From assembly GCA_046294845.1 (NCBI GenBank), contig JBKBNU010000001.1, forward strand, positions 682,001 through 746,000: a DNA stretch of 64,000 bases. The letters are read 5' to 3'. The position numbers and the translations under genes are program-made. Below, one piece after another: positions 34,471 through 42,446 of this stretch. The stretch is from Micavibrio_C sp046294845. GTDB lineage: Bacteria > Pseudomonadota > Alphaproteobacteria > Micavibrionales > Micavibrionaceae. Numbering within the stretch: position 1 is the stretch's first letter; every line of letters starts with the position of its first letter. The notes below the pieces were generated by a model, which worked only from the letters and a program-made list of their open reading frames with translations, had not been told where the DNA came from and searched no databases.

Positions 34471-35010
34471 ATGTTCCTGTCCAAAATTGCTATCGGTAAG
34501 AACCCGCCCGAAGAAATCAATGTTCTGATTGAAAACCCGATGGGGGGCGTACCTGTTAAATATGAGCTGGATAAAGAAAGCGGTTTCATGTTTGTTGACC
34601 GGTTCCTTCATACGCCCATGTATTACCCCGGTAATTATGGCTTTATCCCGCATACGCTGTCAGGTGATGGCGATCCGGTCGATGTGATTGTTATCGGCAG
34701 AACACCCGTGGTTCCGGGCGCTGTGATGCGCTGCCGCCCTGTCGGTGTGCTGATGATGGAAGATAATAACGGTGAAGACGAGAAAATCGTAGCGGTACCC
34801 GTAGCAGCATTGCACCCCTATCATGATAATATTGAAAATTACACCGATATTCGCCCGATCCTGCGCGACCAAATTGAGCATTTCTTTAGTCATTACAAGG
34901 ATCTGGAGCCCGGTAAATGGGTCAAGCTCAAAGGCTGGGCCGATGCGGCGCAAGCCAAAAAAATGATCCTTGAAGGCATCGAGCGCGCAAAAGCGGCGGA
35001 CAAGCCCTAA
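34471..35010 (+). CDS. ppa: Inorganic pyrophosphatase (family I)
   Basis: Hydrolyses pyrophosphate and so drives biosynthetic reactions. The 179-residue soluble enzyme shows the family order: a KYELDKESG block, YYPGNYGFIP, and the signature DGDPVDVIVIG with the metal-binding Asp residues, then DIRPILRDQIEHFF. Length is normal for bacterial hexameric PPase. It is a monocistronic unit with its own terminator. Confidence 0.96.
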   Translation: MFLSKIAIGKNPPEEINVLIENPMGGVPVKYELDKESGFMFVDRFLHTPMYYPGNYGFIPHTLSGDGDPVDVIVIGRTPVVPGAVMRCRPVGVLMMEDNNGEDEKIVAVPVAALHPYHDNIENYTDIRPILRDQIEHFFSHYKDLEPGKWVKLKGWADAAQAKKMILEGIERAKAADKP

Positions 35011-35017
35011 AATTTAC

Positions 35018-35050
35018 AAAGCGGGGACTGCCCAAAGTCCCCGCTTTTTT
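35018..35050 (+). terminator. Intrinsic terminator after ppa
   Basis: GCGGGGACT/AGTCCCCGC with a six-base loop is followed by six T. It fills most of the 77-nt gap before gcvT, leaving no room for a glycine riboswitch. Confidence 0.9.
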
Positions 35051-35087
35051 CTATAGTGCTTCCCTGATCATAAAAACAGGGACAGCC

Positions 35088-36176
35088 ATGACCATTCTCA
35101 AGACACCGCTTTACGATTCGCATATCGCTGCCGGCGCCAAAACAGGGCCGTTTGCCGGTTATGATATGCCGCTCTATTACAAGGAAGGCGTGCTGAAAGA
35201 ACATGAATGGGTCCGCAGCCATGCCGGCCTGTTCGATGTGTCCCATATGGGGCAAATTATTCTGGAAGGGGCTGGGGTTGTCGCGTTCCTTGAAACGATT
35301 ACGCCATCTTCCTTTGCCAAGACGGGCCATACAGTCGCAAAATACACAGTGCTGACCAATGATAAAGGCGGGATTGTCGATGATCTGATCATCACGCGGG
35401 TCGACGATACCAAATTTTTCTCTGTTATCAATGCGGGCTGTAAGGAAAAGGATATCGCTTGGATCAAGGTGCATTTGCCTGCCGATGTGACGCTAACACG
35501 CCTTGATGATCGCGCCTTGATTGCTTTGCAGGGTCCGCAAGCCGAAAGTGCCTTGCGTGATGTTGTGAAATTCGATGCCAGCGCCATGGGCTATATGCGT
35601 ATGCAGGAAGCAGGCGACCTGTTTATCAGCCGTTTGGGCTATACCGGTGAAGACGGTTTTGAAATCAGCGTTCCTGCTGCCAAGGTTGCTGCCCTGTGGG
35701 CTGCGTTTTTGGCACATGACCTTGTAAAGCCGATAGGCCTTGCTGCCCGTGATTCTTTGCGCCTTGAAATGGGCTACCCTTTGTATGGCCACGATATCAA
35801 TGATGAAACAACACCGCTTGAAGCCGATCTTGGCTGGGTTATGGGCAAGAATAATCAGGGTTTTATCGGGGCTGCCCATGTGCTTGATAAACCTTTGGCC
35901 CGCAAACGTGTTGGGATTAAGCTGATCGATAAAGGGATCGCCCGCGAAGGTGCTGAAATCCGTAACGATCAAAACCAAGTGATCGGGATGCTGACCAGTG
36001 GCGGTCATTCACCAACGCTCAAAAGCTCGATTGGAATGGGCTATGTAAGCGCAGGCTATGCCGAAACCGGCACCAGGATTTTTGTGACGGTGCGCGGCAA
36101 TAGTATCGCCGCAGAAGTTGCAGCGCTGCCCTTTATTCCGGCTCGTACAAAATCGGCCAAGAAAGCGGCGGCCTGA
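35088..36176 (+). CDS. gcvT: Glycine cleavage system T protein (aminomethyltransferase)
   Basis: Transfers the methylene group from lipoyl-bound aminomethyl to tetrahydrofolate. The 362-residue protein has the GcvT opening (TPLYDSHIAAGAKTGPFAGY), GLFDVSHMGQI, the folate-binding YTGEDGFEI block (about residues 184-192) and LRLEMGYPLYGHDI. The C-terminal domain ends with TSGGHSPTL and GMGYV. It starts the operon gcvT-gcvH-gcvPA-(membrane protein)-gcvPB. Confidence 0.96.
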   Translation: MTILKTPLYDSHIAAGAKTGPFAGYDMPLYYKEGVLKEHEWVRSHAGLFDVSHMGQIILEGAGVVAFLETITPSSFAKTGHTVAKYTVLTNDKGGIVDDLIITRVDDTKFFSVINAGCKEKDIAWIKVHLPADVTLTRLDDRALIALQGPQAESALRDVVKFDASAMGYMRMQEAGDLFISRLGYTGEDGFEISVPAAKVAALWAAFLAHDLVKPIGLAARDSLRLEMGYPLYGHDINDETTPLEADLGWVMGKNNQGFIGAAHVLDKPLARKRVGIKLIDKGIAREGAEIRNDQNQVIGMLTSGGHSPTLKSSIGMGYVSAGYAETGTRIFVTVRGNSIAAEVAALPFIPARTKSAKKAAA

Positions 36177-36210
36177 CCAGTTTTGAAATCATCATAAAGG
36201 AGAGTATGTT

Positions 36211-36591
36211 ATGTCCGATAATCTGAAATACACCAAAGAACATGAATGGCTGAAAATCGAGGATGGCAATGTTGTCGTTCTGGGGATTACACCATTCGCT
36301 CAGGACGCGCTGGGCGATCTGGTTTTTGTTGAATTGCCCGAACTGGGCCGCAAGCTGACCAAGGGTGAACATTTCGCCGTGGTTGAATCTGTCAAAACCG
36401 CCGCCGAAGTTTACACACCTGTTGCGGGTGAAATCGTTGCCGTGAATGACAATCTTTCGGGCGATCCCGAACTGATCAAGAAGTCACTGGAGGAAGGCTG
36501 GATTGCCAAGATCAGGCTGGATGACCCCGCCGAACTGGCCGAACTGATGGATCGGGATGCTTACGACAAATTCACAGCCTCTCTGGACTGA
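36211..36591 (+). CDS. gcvH: Glycine cleavage system H protein (lipoyl carrier)
   Basis: A 126-residue shuttle that carries the aminomethyl group on lipoyl-lysine. Family marks are KYTKEHEWL near the start, LGDLVFVELPELG, and ESVKTAAEVY with the lipoylated Lys at about residue 64. The ATG has AAGGAGAG nine bases upstream. It follows gcvT by 34 nt. Confidence 0.97.
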   Translation: MSDNLKYTKEHEWLKIEDGNVVVLGITPFAQDALGDLVFVELPELGRKLTKGEHFAVVESVKTAAEVYTPVAGEIVAVNDNLSGDPELIKKSLEEGWIAKIRLDDPAELAELMDRDAYDKFTASLD

Positions 36592-36627
36592 TAAAAGTCA
36601 GTAAAAACCTCTGAATTTTAAGTGTTG

Positions 36628-36655
36628 CACCCCTGTTCCCGCCCGAGCAGGGGTG
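36628..36655 (+). other. Perfect 8-bp hairpin in the gcvH-gcvPA spacer
   Basis: CACCCCTG/CAGGGGTG across a 12-base loop. TTATAC follows instead of a U tract, so full termination is unlikely. A role in partial attenuation or mRNA processing within the gcv operon is possible. Confidence 0.45.
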
Positions 36656-36714
36656 TTATACATAGGCATTCCGTTTTTAAGCTTATTCTTTCTTTTTAAG
36701 GGGTCGTTTCCAAG

Positions 36715-37992
36715 ATGCGTTATCTCCCTCAAACCCGCAAAAGCCGCGAAGATATGCTGGCGGCGATCGGTGTTTCCCATGTTGATGAACTTTATCGCGA
36801 TGTGCCCAAGGCGGCCTTTATTGATGGCAAGGCCCGCATCGACGATCACAAGGGTGAGTTGGAGGTCGAGCGCATTCTAGGGTCCTACGCTAACGAGAAC
36901 CAGCCGGCGGGCGATGGCCCGTTCTTTCTGGGGGCGGGGTGCTATTACCACCATGTACCGGCCACTGTTGATTACATTATCCAGCGTTCGGAATTCCTGA
37001 CCGCTTACACACCCTACCAGCCGGAAATCGCACAAGGGACCTTGCAGGTCATTTTCGAATTCCAGACCATGATCGCGCAATTGACCGGACAGGACATTGC
37101 CAATGCTTCGATGTATGACGGGGCCACGGCCGCCGCCGAGGCTGCCCTGATGGCCATGCGTGTGACCAAACGCAACAAGATCATGATTGGTAACGCGCTT
37201 CATCCGCATTATCGTGAAGTGCTGGCGACCTATGTCGGGAACCAGCAAGGGGCTTCGTTTGCCGATGGCAAGCCTGATGCCGAAACCGCGTGTGTGATTA
37301 TCCAGACCCCCGATTTTCTGGGGACGCCGCAAGGGCTTGGTGAATGGCGCAAACTTTGCGATGAAACGGGCGCGTTGCTGGTTGTTGTCGTCAATGAAAT
37401 CGTGGCGCTGGGCTTGCTGCCTGCCCCTGTGGAGGCCGATATTGTTTGCGGCGAAGCGCAATCTGTCGGTGTCGCCATGTCGTATGGCGGTCCGCATCTG
37501 GGTTTCTTTGCCACCAAGGAAAAATTCCTGCGTCAAATGCCGGGCCGTTTGTGCGGCATGACGGTTGATGCCGACGGGAAGCGTGGCTTTGTGCTGACGC
37601 TCAATACACGCGAACAGCATATCCGCCGTGAAAAGGCGACATCGAATATCTGTACCAATCAGGGCTTGATGGCGCTTGCGTTTACGGTCCACATGGCCTT
37701 GCTGGGCGAGGGGGGCTTTAAACAACTGGCGCGCCTCAACCATGAAGCTGCCCAGCTCTTGGCTGACTCGCTGGCCAAGGTTCCGGATGTCAAGGTTATC
37801 AACCAGAGCTTCTTCAATGAATTCGTGGTGGAACTGCCCAAGCCGTCTGCGGCTGTGGTTGAAGAGCTTGCAAGGCAAGGTGTGATTGCAGGTTATGCCC
37901 TCGAAGGCAACCGCCTGCTGGTCTGTGCCACAGAAATGACCACCGATACCGATATTGGTATCTTCTGCGATGCTTTGAGAGGTGTTTTGTAA
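36715..37992 (+). CDS. gcvPA: Glycine dehydrogenase (decarboxylating) subunit 1
   Basis: The N-terminal half of P protein, which decarboxylates glycine together with GcvPB. The 425-residue subunit has MRYLPQT at the start, GAGCYYHHVPATVDYI, EFLTAYTPYQPEI, ANASMYDGATA and a C-terminal MALLGEGGF. As expected it lacks the PLP-binding lysine, which is on GcvPB. It begins 123 nt after gcvH, and its stop abuts an unrelated membrane-protein gene. Confidence 0.96.
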   Translation: MRYLPQTRKSREDMLAAIGVSHVDELYRDVPKAAFIDGKARIDDHKGELEVERILGSYANENQPAGDGPFFLGAGCYYHHVPATVDYIIQRSEFLTAYTPYQPEIAQGTLQVIFEFQTMIAQLTGQDIANASMYDGATAAAEAALMAMRVTKRNKIMIGNALHPHYREVLATYVGNQQGASFADGKPDAETACVIIQTPDFLGTPQGLGEWRKLCDETGALLVVVVNEIVALGLLPAPVEADIVCGEAQSVGVAMSYGGPHLGFFATKEKFLRQMPGRLCGMTVDADGKRGFVLTLNTREQHIRREKATSNICTNQGLMALAFTVHMALLGEGGFKQLARLNHEAAQLLADSLAKVPDVKVINQSFFNEFVVELPKPSAAVVEELARQGVIAGYALEGNRLLVCATEMTTDTDIGIFCDALRGVL

Positions 37993-38499
37993 GTGAATAA
38001 CATCACCATTCATCAGATTGGCTGTCTTGCGGTAAGGGCGATTGTCCTTCTATTTGCCATGGGATTCTTGGCGCAGCTGAGTTTGATTCTGAGTGGAGTT
38101 TTTTCGCCGGACGGTTCTTTGTATCAGAAATTTCTTATTGTTCTGTCTTTTGTGGCGCACTGCGCGTTTATTTATTTTGTGTGGATCAGGGCGCCTTGGG
38201 TAGCATCAAAAATGCTGTCCGGTTCTCAATCTGAATCAGTATCGATCCCTTTCTCTGTTGAAAATATCCAGATTGTCATGTTGGTGGCAGTTGGATTTCT
38301 TATTCTTGAAAGAGCGATGGGGCCTTTTGTGAGTGTTGTATGGGATTTCTTCTTTAATCCGGCTTCATACGGGATACCGTCCTTGGACAGGATTTTATCA
38401 CCATCTATCTCTTTGGTTATTTCACTGCTTTTGATTTTATCGCCTAAGGGAATTGTGCGGATTATTCAATATGTACGTACGGTAGAAGGATCTAAATAA
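37993..38499 (+). CDS. Membrane protein of unknown function inserted between gcvPA and gcvPB
   Basis: A 168-residue protein with four predicted transmembrane helices (about residues 10-38, 48-65, 91-108 and 133-153). It has no family I can name. Translation would begin at the GTG directly after the gcvPA TAA, and its own TAA abuts the gcvPB ATG, so there is no spacer on either side. Its codons look more AT-rich and less biased than the flanking gcv genes. It could modulate the complex at the membrane or be a passenger; nothing in the sequence decides. Confidence 0.75.
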   Translation: MNNITIHQIGCLAVRAIVLLFAMGFLAQLSLILSGVFSPDGSLYQKFLIVLSFVAHCAFIYFVWIRAPWVASKMLSGSQSESVSIPFSVENIQIVMLVAVGFLILERAMGPFVSVVWDFFFNPASYGIPSLDRILSPSISLVISLLLILSPKGIVRIIQYVRTVEGSK

Positions 38500-40026
38500 A
38501 TGGTTGCTGAAAAGAAAATTGTCGCGCTACAGGAAACGCAAGGTAAAGGCATGATGGACGATACACGTGGTCTGAATTACGAAGAAAACCTGTTGTGGGA
38601 AAAGGCCGCAGGCGATCACCCCGGTGTCGATTTGCCACCCGTTACGGGTGCGGCTTTGCGCACAGGTTTGCCGGAGCGCCAATCTGTAGGCTTGCCGCAA
38701 GTATCGGAACCGCAAGTCTTGCGCCACTTCGTCAGACTTTCGACCAGGAACTATTCGATTGACCATGGTTTCTTCCCGCTCGGGTCCTGCACGATGAAGC
38801 ATAACCCGCGTTTGAATGAAAAGGTTGCGCGCCTTGCGGGCTTTGCCCATATCCACCCGCTGCAGCCGGAATCAACCGTGCAGGGCGCTTTGCGTGTGAT
38901 GTATGAACTACAGAATATTCTGGGGGAACTGACCAACCTGCATGGTGTTTGCCTGACACCGGCTGCCGGTGCACATGGTGAACTTGCGGGTCTGATGACC
39001 ATTCGCCGCGCCCATGAACTGAACGGGCAGGACCACCGCAAGGTTATTCTGGTGCCTGATTCAGCACACGGTACCAACCCCGCAACCGCAGCCATGTGCG
39101 ATTATACATTGCGCGTGATCCCGACCAAGGAAACAGGCCGTGTCACGGTTGAGGCTTTTAAGGAAGCCTTGGGTGATGGCAAGGATGTTGCCGGTATGAT
39201 GGTGACCAATCCCAATACTTGCGGCTTGTTCGAGCGCGATATTATTGAATGTGCCGAGCTTCTGCATAAGGCGGGCGGTTATTTTTATTGTGATGGCGCG
39301 AACTTTAACGCGCTGGTTGGTAAAATCCGCCCCGGTGATTTTGGCGTGGATGTCATGCATATCAATCTGCACAAGACATTCTCAACCCCGCATGGCGGTG
39401 GTGGACCTGGTTCGGGACCAATTTGCGTAAATGAAAAATTGCGCCCCTATTTGCCGATGCCGCTCGTGGTCAAGCAAAAGGATGGTACCTATCATCTGGA
39501 ATGCGAAGGTGAGCGGGAAAGCAGCATGGGGCGCCTGAAAGGCTTTCAGGGCCAGTTCGGTATGCATGTCCGCGCCCTTTCCTATATCCTCTCGCACGGT
39601 GCGGATGGCCTGAAACAGGTATCGGAAGATGCGGTTTTGAATGCGAACTATATCCTGAGCCAGCTTCAGAGCGATTTCTATGTACCGTATGAAGGGCCGT
39701 GCATGCACGAATGCCTGCTGACCGACAAGCTGCAGAAGGATGCCGGTGTGACCACGCTCGATATTGCCAAAACACTGATCGAACACGGGATGCACCCGAT
39801 GACAACCTTCTTCCCGCTGGTGGTTTCGGGCGCAATGCTGATCGAACCTACGGAAACGGAAAGCAAGGAATCACTTGATCGTTTCATTACTGTGATGAAA
39901 AACGTGGCGAGCGATGTGAAGGCCGGTGACGCCGATAAATTCCACAGCTACCCGCTATCGGCCCCGCGCCGCCGCCTCGATGAAACCAAGGCTGCCCGTG
40001 AACCGGTTTTAAGATGGAGGGCATAA
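38500..40026 (+). CDS. gcvPB: Glycine dehydrogenase (decarboxylating) subunit 2
   Basis: The catalytic PLP-containing half of P protein. The 508-residue subunit has GSCTMKHNPR (about residue 95), PAAGAHGEL, and the PLP-binding lysine in HINLHKTFSTPHGGGGPG (about residue 291). The C-terminal part shows GMHPMTTFFPL and YPLSAPRRRLDE. The length is normal. It closes the gcv operon; no clear terminator follows. The gene after it is on the other strand, 12 nt away. Confidence 0.96.
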   Translation: MVAEKKIVALQETQGKGMMDDTRGLNYEENLLWEKAAGDHPGVDLPPVTGAALRTGLPERQSVGLPQVSEPQVLRHFVRLSTRNYSIDHGFFPLGSCTMKHNPRLNEKVARLAGFAHIHPLQPESTVQGALRVMYELQNILGELTNLHGVCLTPAAGAHGELAGLMTIRRAHELNGQDHRKVILVPDSAHGTNPATAAMCDYTLRVIPTKETGRVTVEAFKEALGDGKDVAGMMVTNPNTCGLFERDIIECAELLHKAGGYFYCDGANFNALVGKIRPGDFGVDVMHINLHKTFSTPHGGGGPGSGPICVNEKLRPYLPMPLVVKQKDGTYHLECEGERESSMGRLKGFQGQFGMHVRALSYILSHGADGLKQVSEDAVLNANYILSQLQSDFYVPYEGPCMHECLLTDKLQKDAGVTTLDIAKTLIEHGMHPMTTFFPLVVSGAMLIEPTETESKESLDRFITVMKNVASDVKAGDADKFHSYPLSAPRRRLDETKAAREPVLRWRA

Positions 40027-40038
40027 AGAGACTGAAGT

Positions 40039-40611
40039 TTACTTCGTCTTGTACTGCTCCAGCAGATTGTCGAGCTGGTTCAGCAACGGTGTGACTTCAT
40101 CGCGGAATTGCTGGCGCTTTGAAGCCTCTACGCCGTTAGTGGCTTTATCGACCAGACCGGCGATACGGTCCTGAAACTCGGCAAAGTTTTTGTAATGCTG
40201 CATCTGCCCGCGGTTAGCACCGCGCAGGCGTGCCAACAAAACGCGGATCAAAGCCCTTACGGCTTTATCACCCACATTGTTGAGCTTCTCGTCCAGTTCG
40301 TGATTGGTGATCACGGTGACGGTCGTATCCTGCAACGTGCGGACAGTTGCCGAACGGTTTTTGTTTTCGATCAGGGCCATTTCGCCGAAGAGTTCACCTG
40401 CGCCCAAAACAGCCACACGGACCATATAGGGGCCGTCACGAACCAGAACCTCGACCAGACCACGCTCGATGTAATAGGCGCGGTTGCCGGTTTGATCCTG
40501 TTCAATGATGGTTTGACCTTTGTAGTAGACTTCGCGTGTCAGAATGCGAGGCAAATGCGGAGGCAAATCGTTGCGGGGATCCAGATCTGTGATGTCGTTG
40601 CGCATGGCCAA
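40039..40611 (-). CDS. Cyclic-nucleotide-binding domain protein without a DNA-binding domain
   Basis: A 190-residue protein. Residues about 20-130 form a cNMP-binding domain of the CRP type, with phosphate-binding cassette GELFGEMALIENKNRSATV, including the Arg that contacts the cyclic phosphate. The C-terminus (about 130-190) is helical and charged and has no helix-turn-helix, so it is not a CRP-like transcription factor. It may regulate a partner protein. The gcvPB gene converges on it; upstream is a 400-nt AT-rich region. Confidence 0.82.
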   Translation of the reverse strand: MAMRNDITDLDPRNDLPPHLPRILTREVYYKGQTIIEQDQTGNRAYYIERGLVEVLVRDGPYMVRVAVLGAGELFGEMALIENKNRSATVRTLQDTTVTVITNHELDEKLNNVGDKAVRALIRVLLARLRGANRGQMQHYKNFAEFQDRIAGLVDKATNGVEASKRQQFRDEVTPLLNQLDNLLEQYKTK

Positions 40612-41014
40612 TCTCGTTCTTTTATAATTATTGTTTGCTGTATTGCTTGCTGGCAGGGTGATTTGCCAGCGTATCGGTTATCTTTTCAGTTTAACATATT
40701 TACATAATAAAAATAAAATAACGGGCTTAGTTGTCATAAATTTTATAACTATTTGTTTTTAAATAACTATTTTAAACTTTTACGCAAAATAGCCCGTTGG
40801 GCTGGCTGGAAAGCCCTGAAAAGAGACAGGATTTTTTTCAGGAATGCTCGTGTATGGCGCGCCAACTTCATTTTTTTGCTGGAAACCTGCCCTGTCTTGC
40901 ATTAGAACTCTGTTATCTCCTGACAATATGGTTTATTTCCAAACGGCAACAGCGCCGCGAAGACACGAACCTTTGGCGGGAAACGCGTAAGATTAGTCGA
41001 AGTGAGGATGACAA
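40612..41014. other. 403-nt intergenic region with an AT-rich core
   Basis: The region lies between the divergent cNMP-binding gene and secE. From 40690 to 40785 it is strongly AT-rich. ACGGGCT (40721-40727) and AGCCCGT (40791-40797) form an inverted repeat around this core, and ATAACTATTT occurs twice (40745, 40763), 18 bp apart. It should contain promoters for both directions, but none stands out. I see no tRNA-Trp, which often precedes secE, and no convincing ORF. Confidence 0.5.
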
Positions 41015-41209
41015 ATGGCCAAATTATCGCCGGTTGAATATGTGCGTCAGGTTAAAGCCGAAATGAAGAAGGTTACATGGCCTTCGCGTGCTGAACTGAC
41101 CAGCAGCACAGTCGCCGTGTTCATCATGGTGTTTCTGGCCGCCCTGTACCTGTTTGTAGCCGACCAGATTTTGGTCTTTGGCGTAAACACGATTTTGGGC
41201 CTGAACTGA
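41015..41209 (+). CDS. secE: Preprotein translocase subunit SecE
   Basis: A 64-residue essential part of SecYEG. It has the short alphaproteobacterial form with one membrane helix (about residues 33-53), preceded by VRQVKAEMKKVTWPSRAEL, the conserved amphipathic segment. The Shine-Dalgarno GAGGA lies just upstream of the ATG. It is followed by nusG after 49 nt, the standard order. Confidence 0.95.
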   Translation: MAKLSPVEYVRQVKAEMKKVTWPSRAELTSSTVAVFIMVFLAALYLFVADQILVFGVNTILGLN

Positions 41210-41258
41210 TCACGAAATTGAAGATACGTTTTTTGTTTATTTGAGAGAAAGCAAGAGA

Positions 41259-41795
41259 ATGTCCATGGCAAAACGCTGGTATGTACTGCACGTCTATTCA
41301 GGCTTTGAAGAGAAAGTCGCCGAAGCCATCCATGAAAAGGCCCGTAAGCAAGGTCTGGAAGACAAAGTTGAAGAAGTGATGGTCCCGACCGAAAAAGTCG
41401 TGGAGGTTAAGAACAACAAGAAGCAGGAGAAGGACAGCAAGTTTTTTCCTGGTTATGTTCTGGCAAAACTGGAGCTGGATGATGAAGTCTGGCACATGAT
41501 CAAGAACACACCAAAGGTCACAGGTTTCCTCGGCGCGGGCAACAAGCCGTCCCCGATCAGCAACAAGGAAGCCGAAAGCCTGATCAAGCAAATCAAGGAA
41601 GGCGTCGAGCGTCCACGTTCCAGTGTCAACTTCTCGATCGGCGAGGAAGTCAAAGTGACCGAAGGTCCTTTCGCGTCCTTCAATGGTTCTGTCGAGGAAG
41701 TCGATGAGGAAAAGGGCAGGCTCAAGGTTTCGGTTTCGATCTTTGGTCGCGCCACACCGGTCGAGCTGGAGTTCGGTCAGGTCGAGAAAGTCTGA
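41259..41795 (+). CDS. nusG: Transcription termination/antitermination protein NusG
   Basis: Binds RNA polymerase and couples it to Rho or to the ribosome. The start is ATG 41259 or 41265; a longer TTG frame from 41241 is less likely. The protein is about 178 residues, with NGN domain start KRWYVLHVYSGFEEKVAEAI, the FFPGYVLAKLEL block, TGFLGAGNKPSPIS, and a KOW domain GEEVKVTEGPFASFNGSVEEVD. Length is normal. Confidence 0.96.
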   Translation: MSMAKRWYVLHVYSGFEEKVAEAIHEKARKQGLEDKVEEVMVPTEKVVEVKNNKKQEKDSKFFPGYVLAKLELDDEVWHMIKNTPKVTGFLGAGNKPSPISNKEAESLIKQIKEGVERPRSSVNFSIGEEVKVTEGPFASFNGSVEEVDEEKGRLKVSVSIFGRATPVELEFGQVEKV

Positions 41796-41824
41796 TTACT
41801 CCCTTAATCAAGGTTTTAAGGATG

Positions 41825-41854
41825 GGCCCGCGCGATGCGGGCCTGTTTTTTTTT
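41825..41854 (+). terminator. Intrinsic terminator after nusG
   Basis: GGCCCGC/GCGGGCC with a five-base loop is followed by a run of nine T. It separates secE-nusG from the following genes, so rplK needs its own promoter. Confidence 0.92.
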
Positions 41855-41925
41855 GACGGGAGGGCCAAAAAAGGGTATAACCCATCTTTATACATAATAA
41901 TTCAAAAAACTAAGAGGGTATGGGT

Positions 41926-42300
41926 ATGGAAAACTGGCCGACAGCAGGGATCTTCAATCAGCAATCATGGGCGCAAAATACATTGGATATCCTTGAGAAA
42001 TGGAAGCCGGAGCAAATGAAGGCCGGTGCAGGCTATTACCGCGATAGCGGCAAATTTGTCGTCCATTTGACCCATAATGACATGGATGGTCCCAAGGATT
42101 ATGTAACGCTTGATCCGCAAGAGATTGAAACTCTTACGAAATTTATAAATGCCCGTCAGAATGATGGTGACAAGCCCCTGAAGCGTTTGCTGGACAGCAG
42201 TGCCGAAAGACTGAAAGCGGCGCAGGATTACATAGCCGAAGAGAAGGCGCGCCAGACCCAGACGGCGGCCCCGCAAGCGCCCCGTGTAAAATTGTCCTGA
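41926..42300 (+). CDS. Protein of unknown function between nusG and rplK
   Basis: A 124-residue soluble protein that I do not recognise. ATG 41926 is chosen because the GAGGG at 41914 then has a seven-base spacing; ATG 41920 would be too close. It has Trp and Tyr residues in the first 45 positions, a charged helical C-terminal half (SSAERLKAAQDYIAEEKARQ) and an Ala/Pro-rich tail. It follows the nusG terminator and precedes the likely rplK promoter, so it appears to be its own unit inserted into a normally contiguous region. Confidence 0.65.
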   Translation: MENWPTAGIFNQQSWAQNTLDILEKWKPEQMKAGAGYYRDSGKFVVHLTHNDMDGPKDYVTLDPQEIETLTKFINARQNDGDKPLKRLLDSSAERLKAAQDYIAEEKARQTQTAAPQAPRVKLS

Positions 42301-42307
42301 TTTTTCC

Positions 42308-42336
42308 TTGCATTTTCAAAGATGAATCGCTAATTT
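42308..42336 (+). promoter_or_regulatory. Candidate rplKA promoter
   Basis: TTGCAT and TAATTT are separated by 17 nt, about 105 nt upstream of rplK and just after the preceding gene. Confidence 0.5.
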
Positions 42337-42370
42337 GCCGCGTCCCCGAAGAGGTCTTTGGGGGCGTTTT

Positions 42371-42418
42371 CGTGGGAGGTCATGCCGGCTTCAAAGACCA
42401 TCCGGCCGCCGCACCACG
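42371..42418 (+). promoter_or_regulatory. Probable ribosomal protein L1 binding site in the rplKA leader
   Basis: CGTGG...CCACG encloses GTGGGAGG and GTC/GAC pairings. GUGGGAGG is the core of the L1-binding region of 23S rRNA, and mRNA copies of that site before rplK let L1 repress its own operon. Position and sequence fit; the exact pairing is my own fold. Confidence 0.55.
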
Positions 42419-42446
42419 AGCCTCGTTCTTTGTTTAGGAGGTAACA

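Noticed and set aside
35011..35087. Glycine riboswitch before gcvT
   Set aside because: Only 77 nt are available and most are used by the ppa terminator; no tandem glycine aptamer pattern is visible.
36877..38013. Long (378-residue) minus-strand frame opposite gcvPA
   Set aside because: His/Arg/Gln-rich composition typical of an antisense shadow of a biased coding sequence; the plus-strand frame is clearly gcvPA.
40028..40048. AGAC-T-GAAGT/ACTTC-GTCT hairpin between gcvPB and the cNMP-binding gene
   Set aside because: Bulged stem with a two-base loop, overlapping the stop codon and lacking a U tract; too weak to call a terminator.
40797..41066. 89-residue open frame upstream of and overlapping secE
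   Set aside because: No Shine-Dalgarno, no recognisable features, and it runs 52 nt into secE in another frame. It lies in a probable promoter region.
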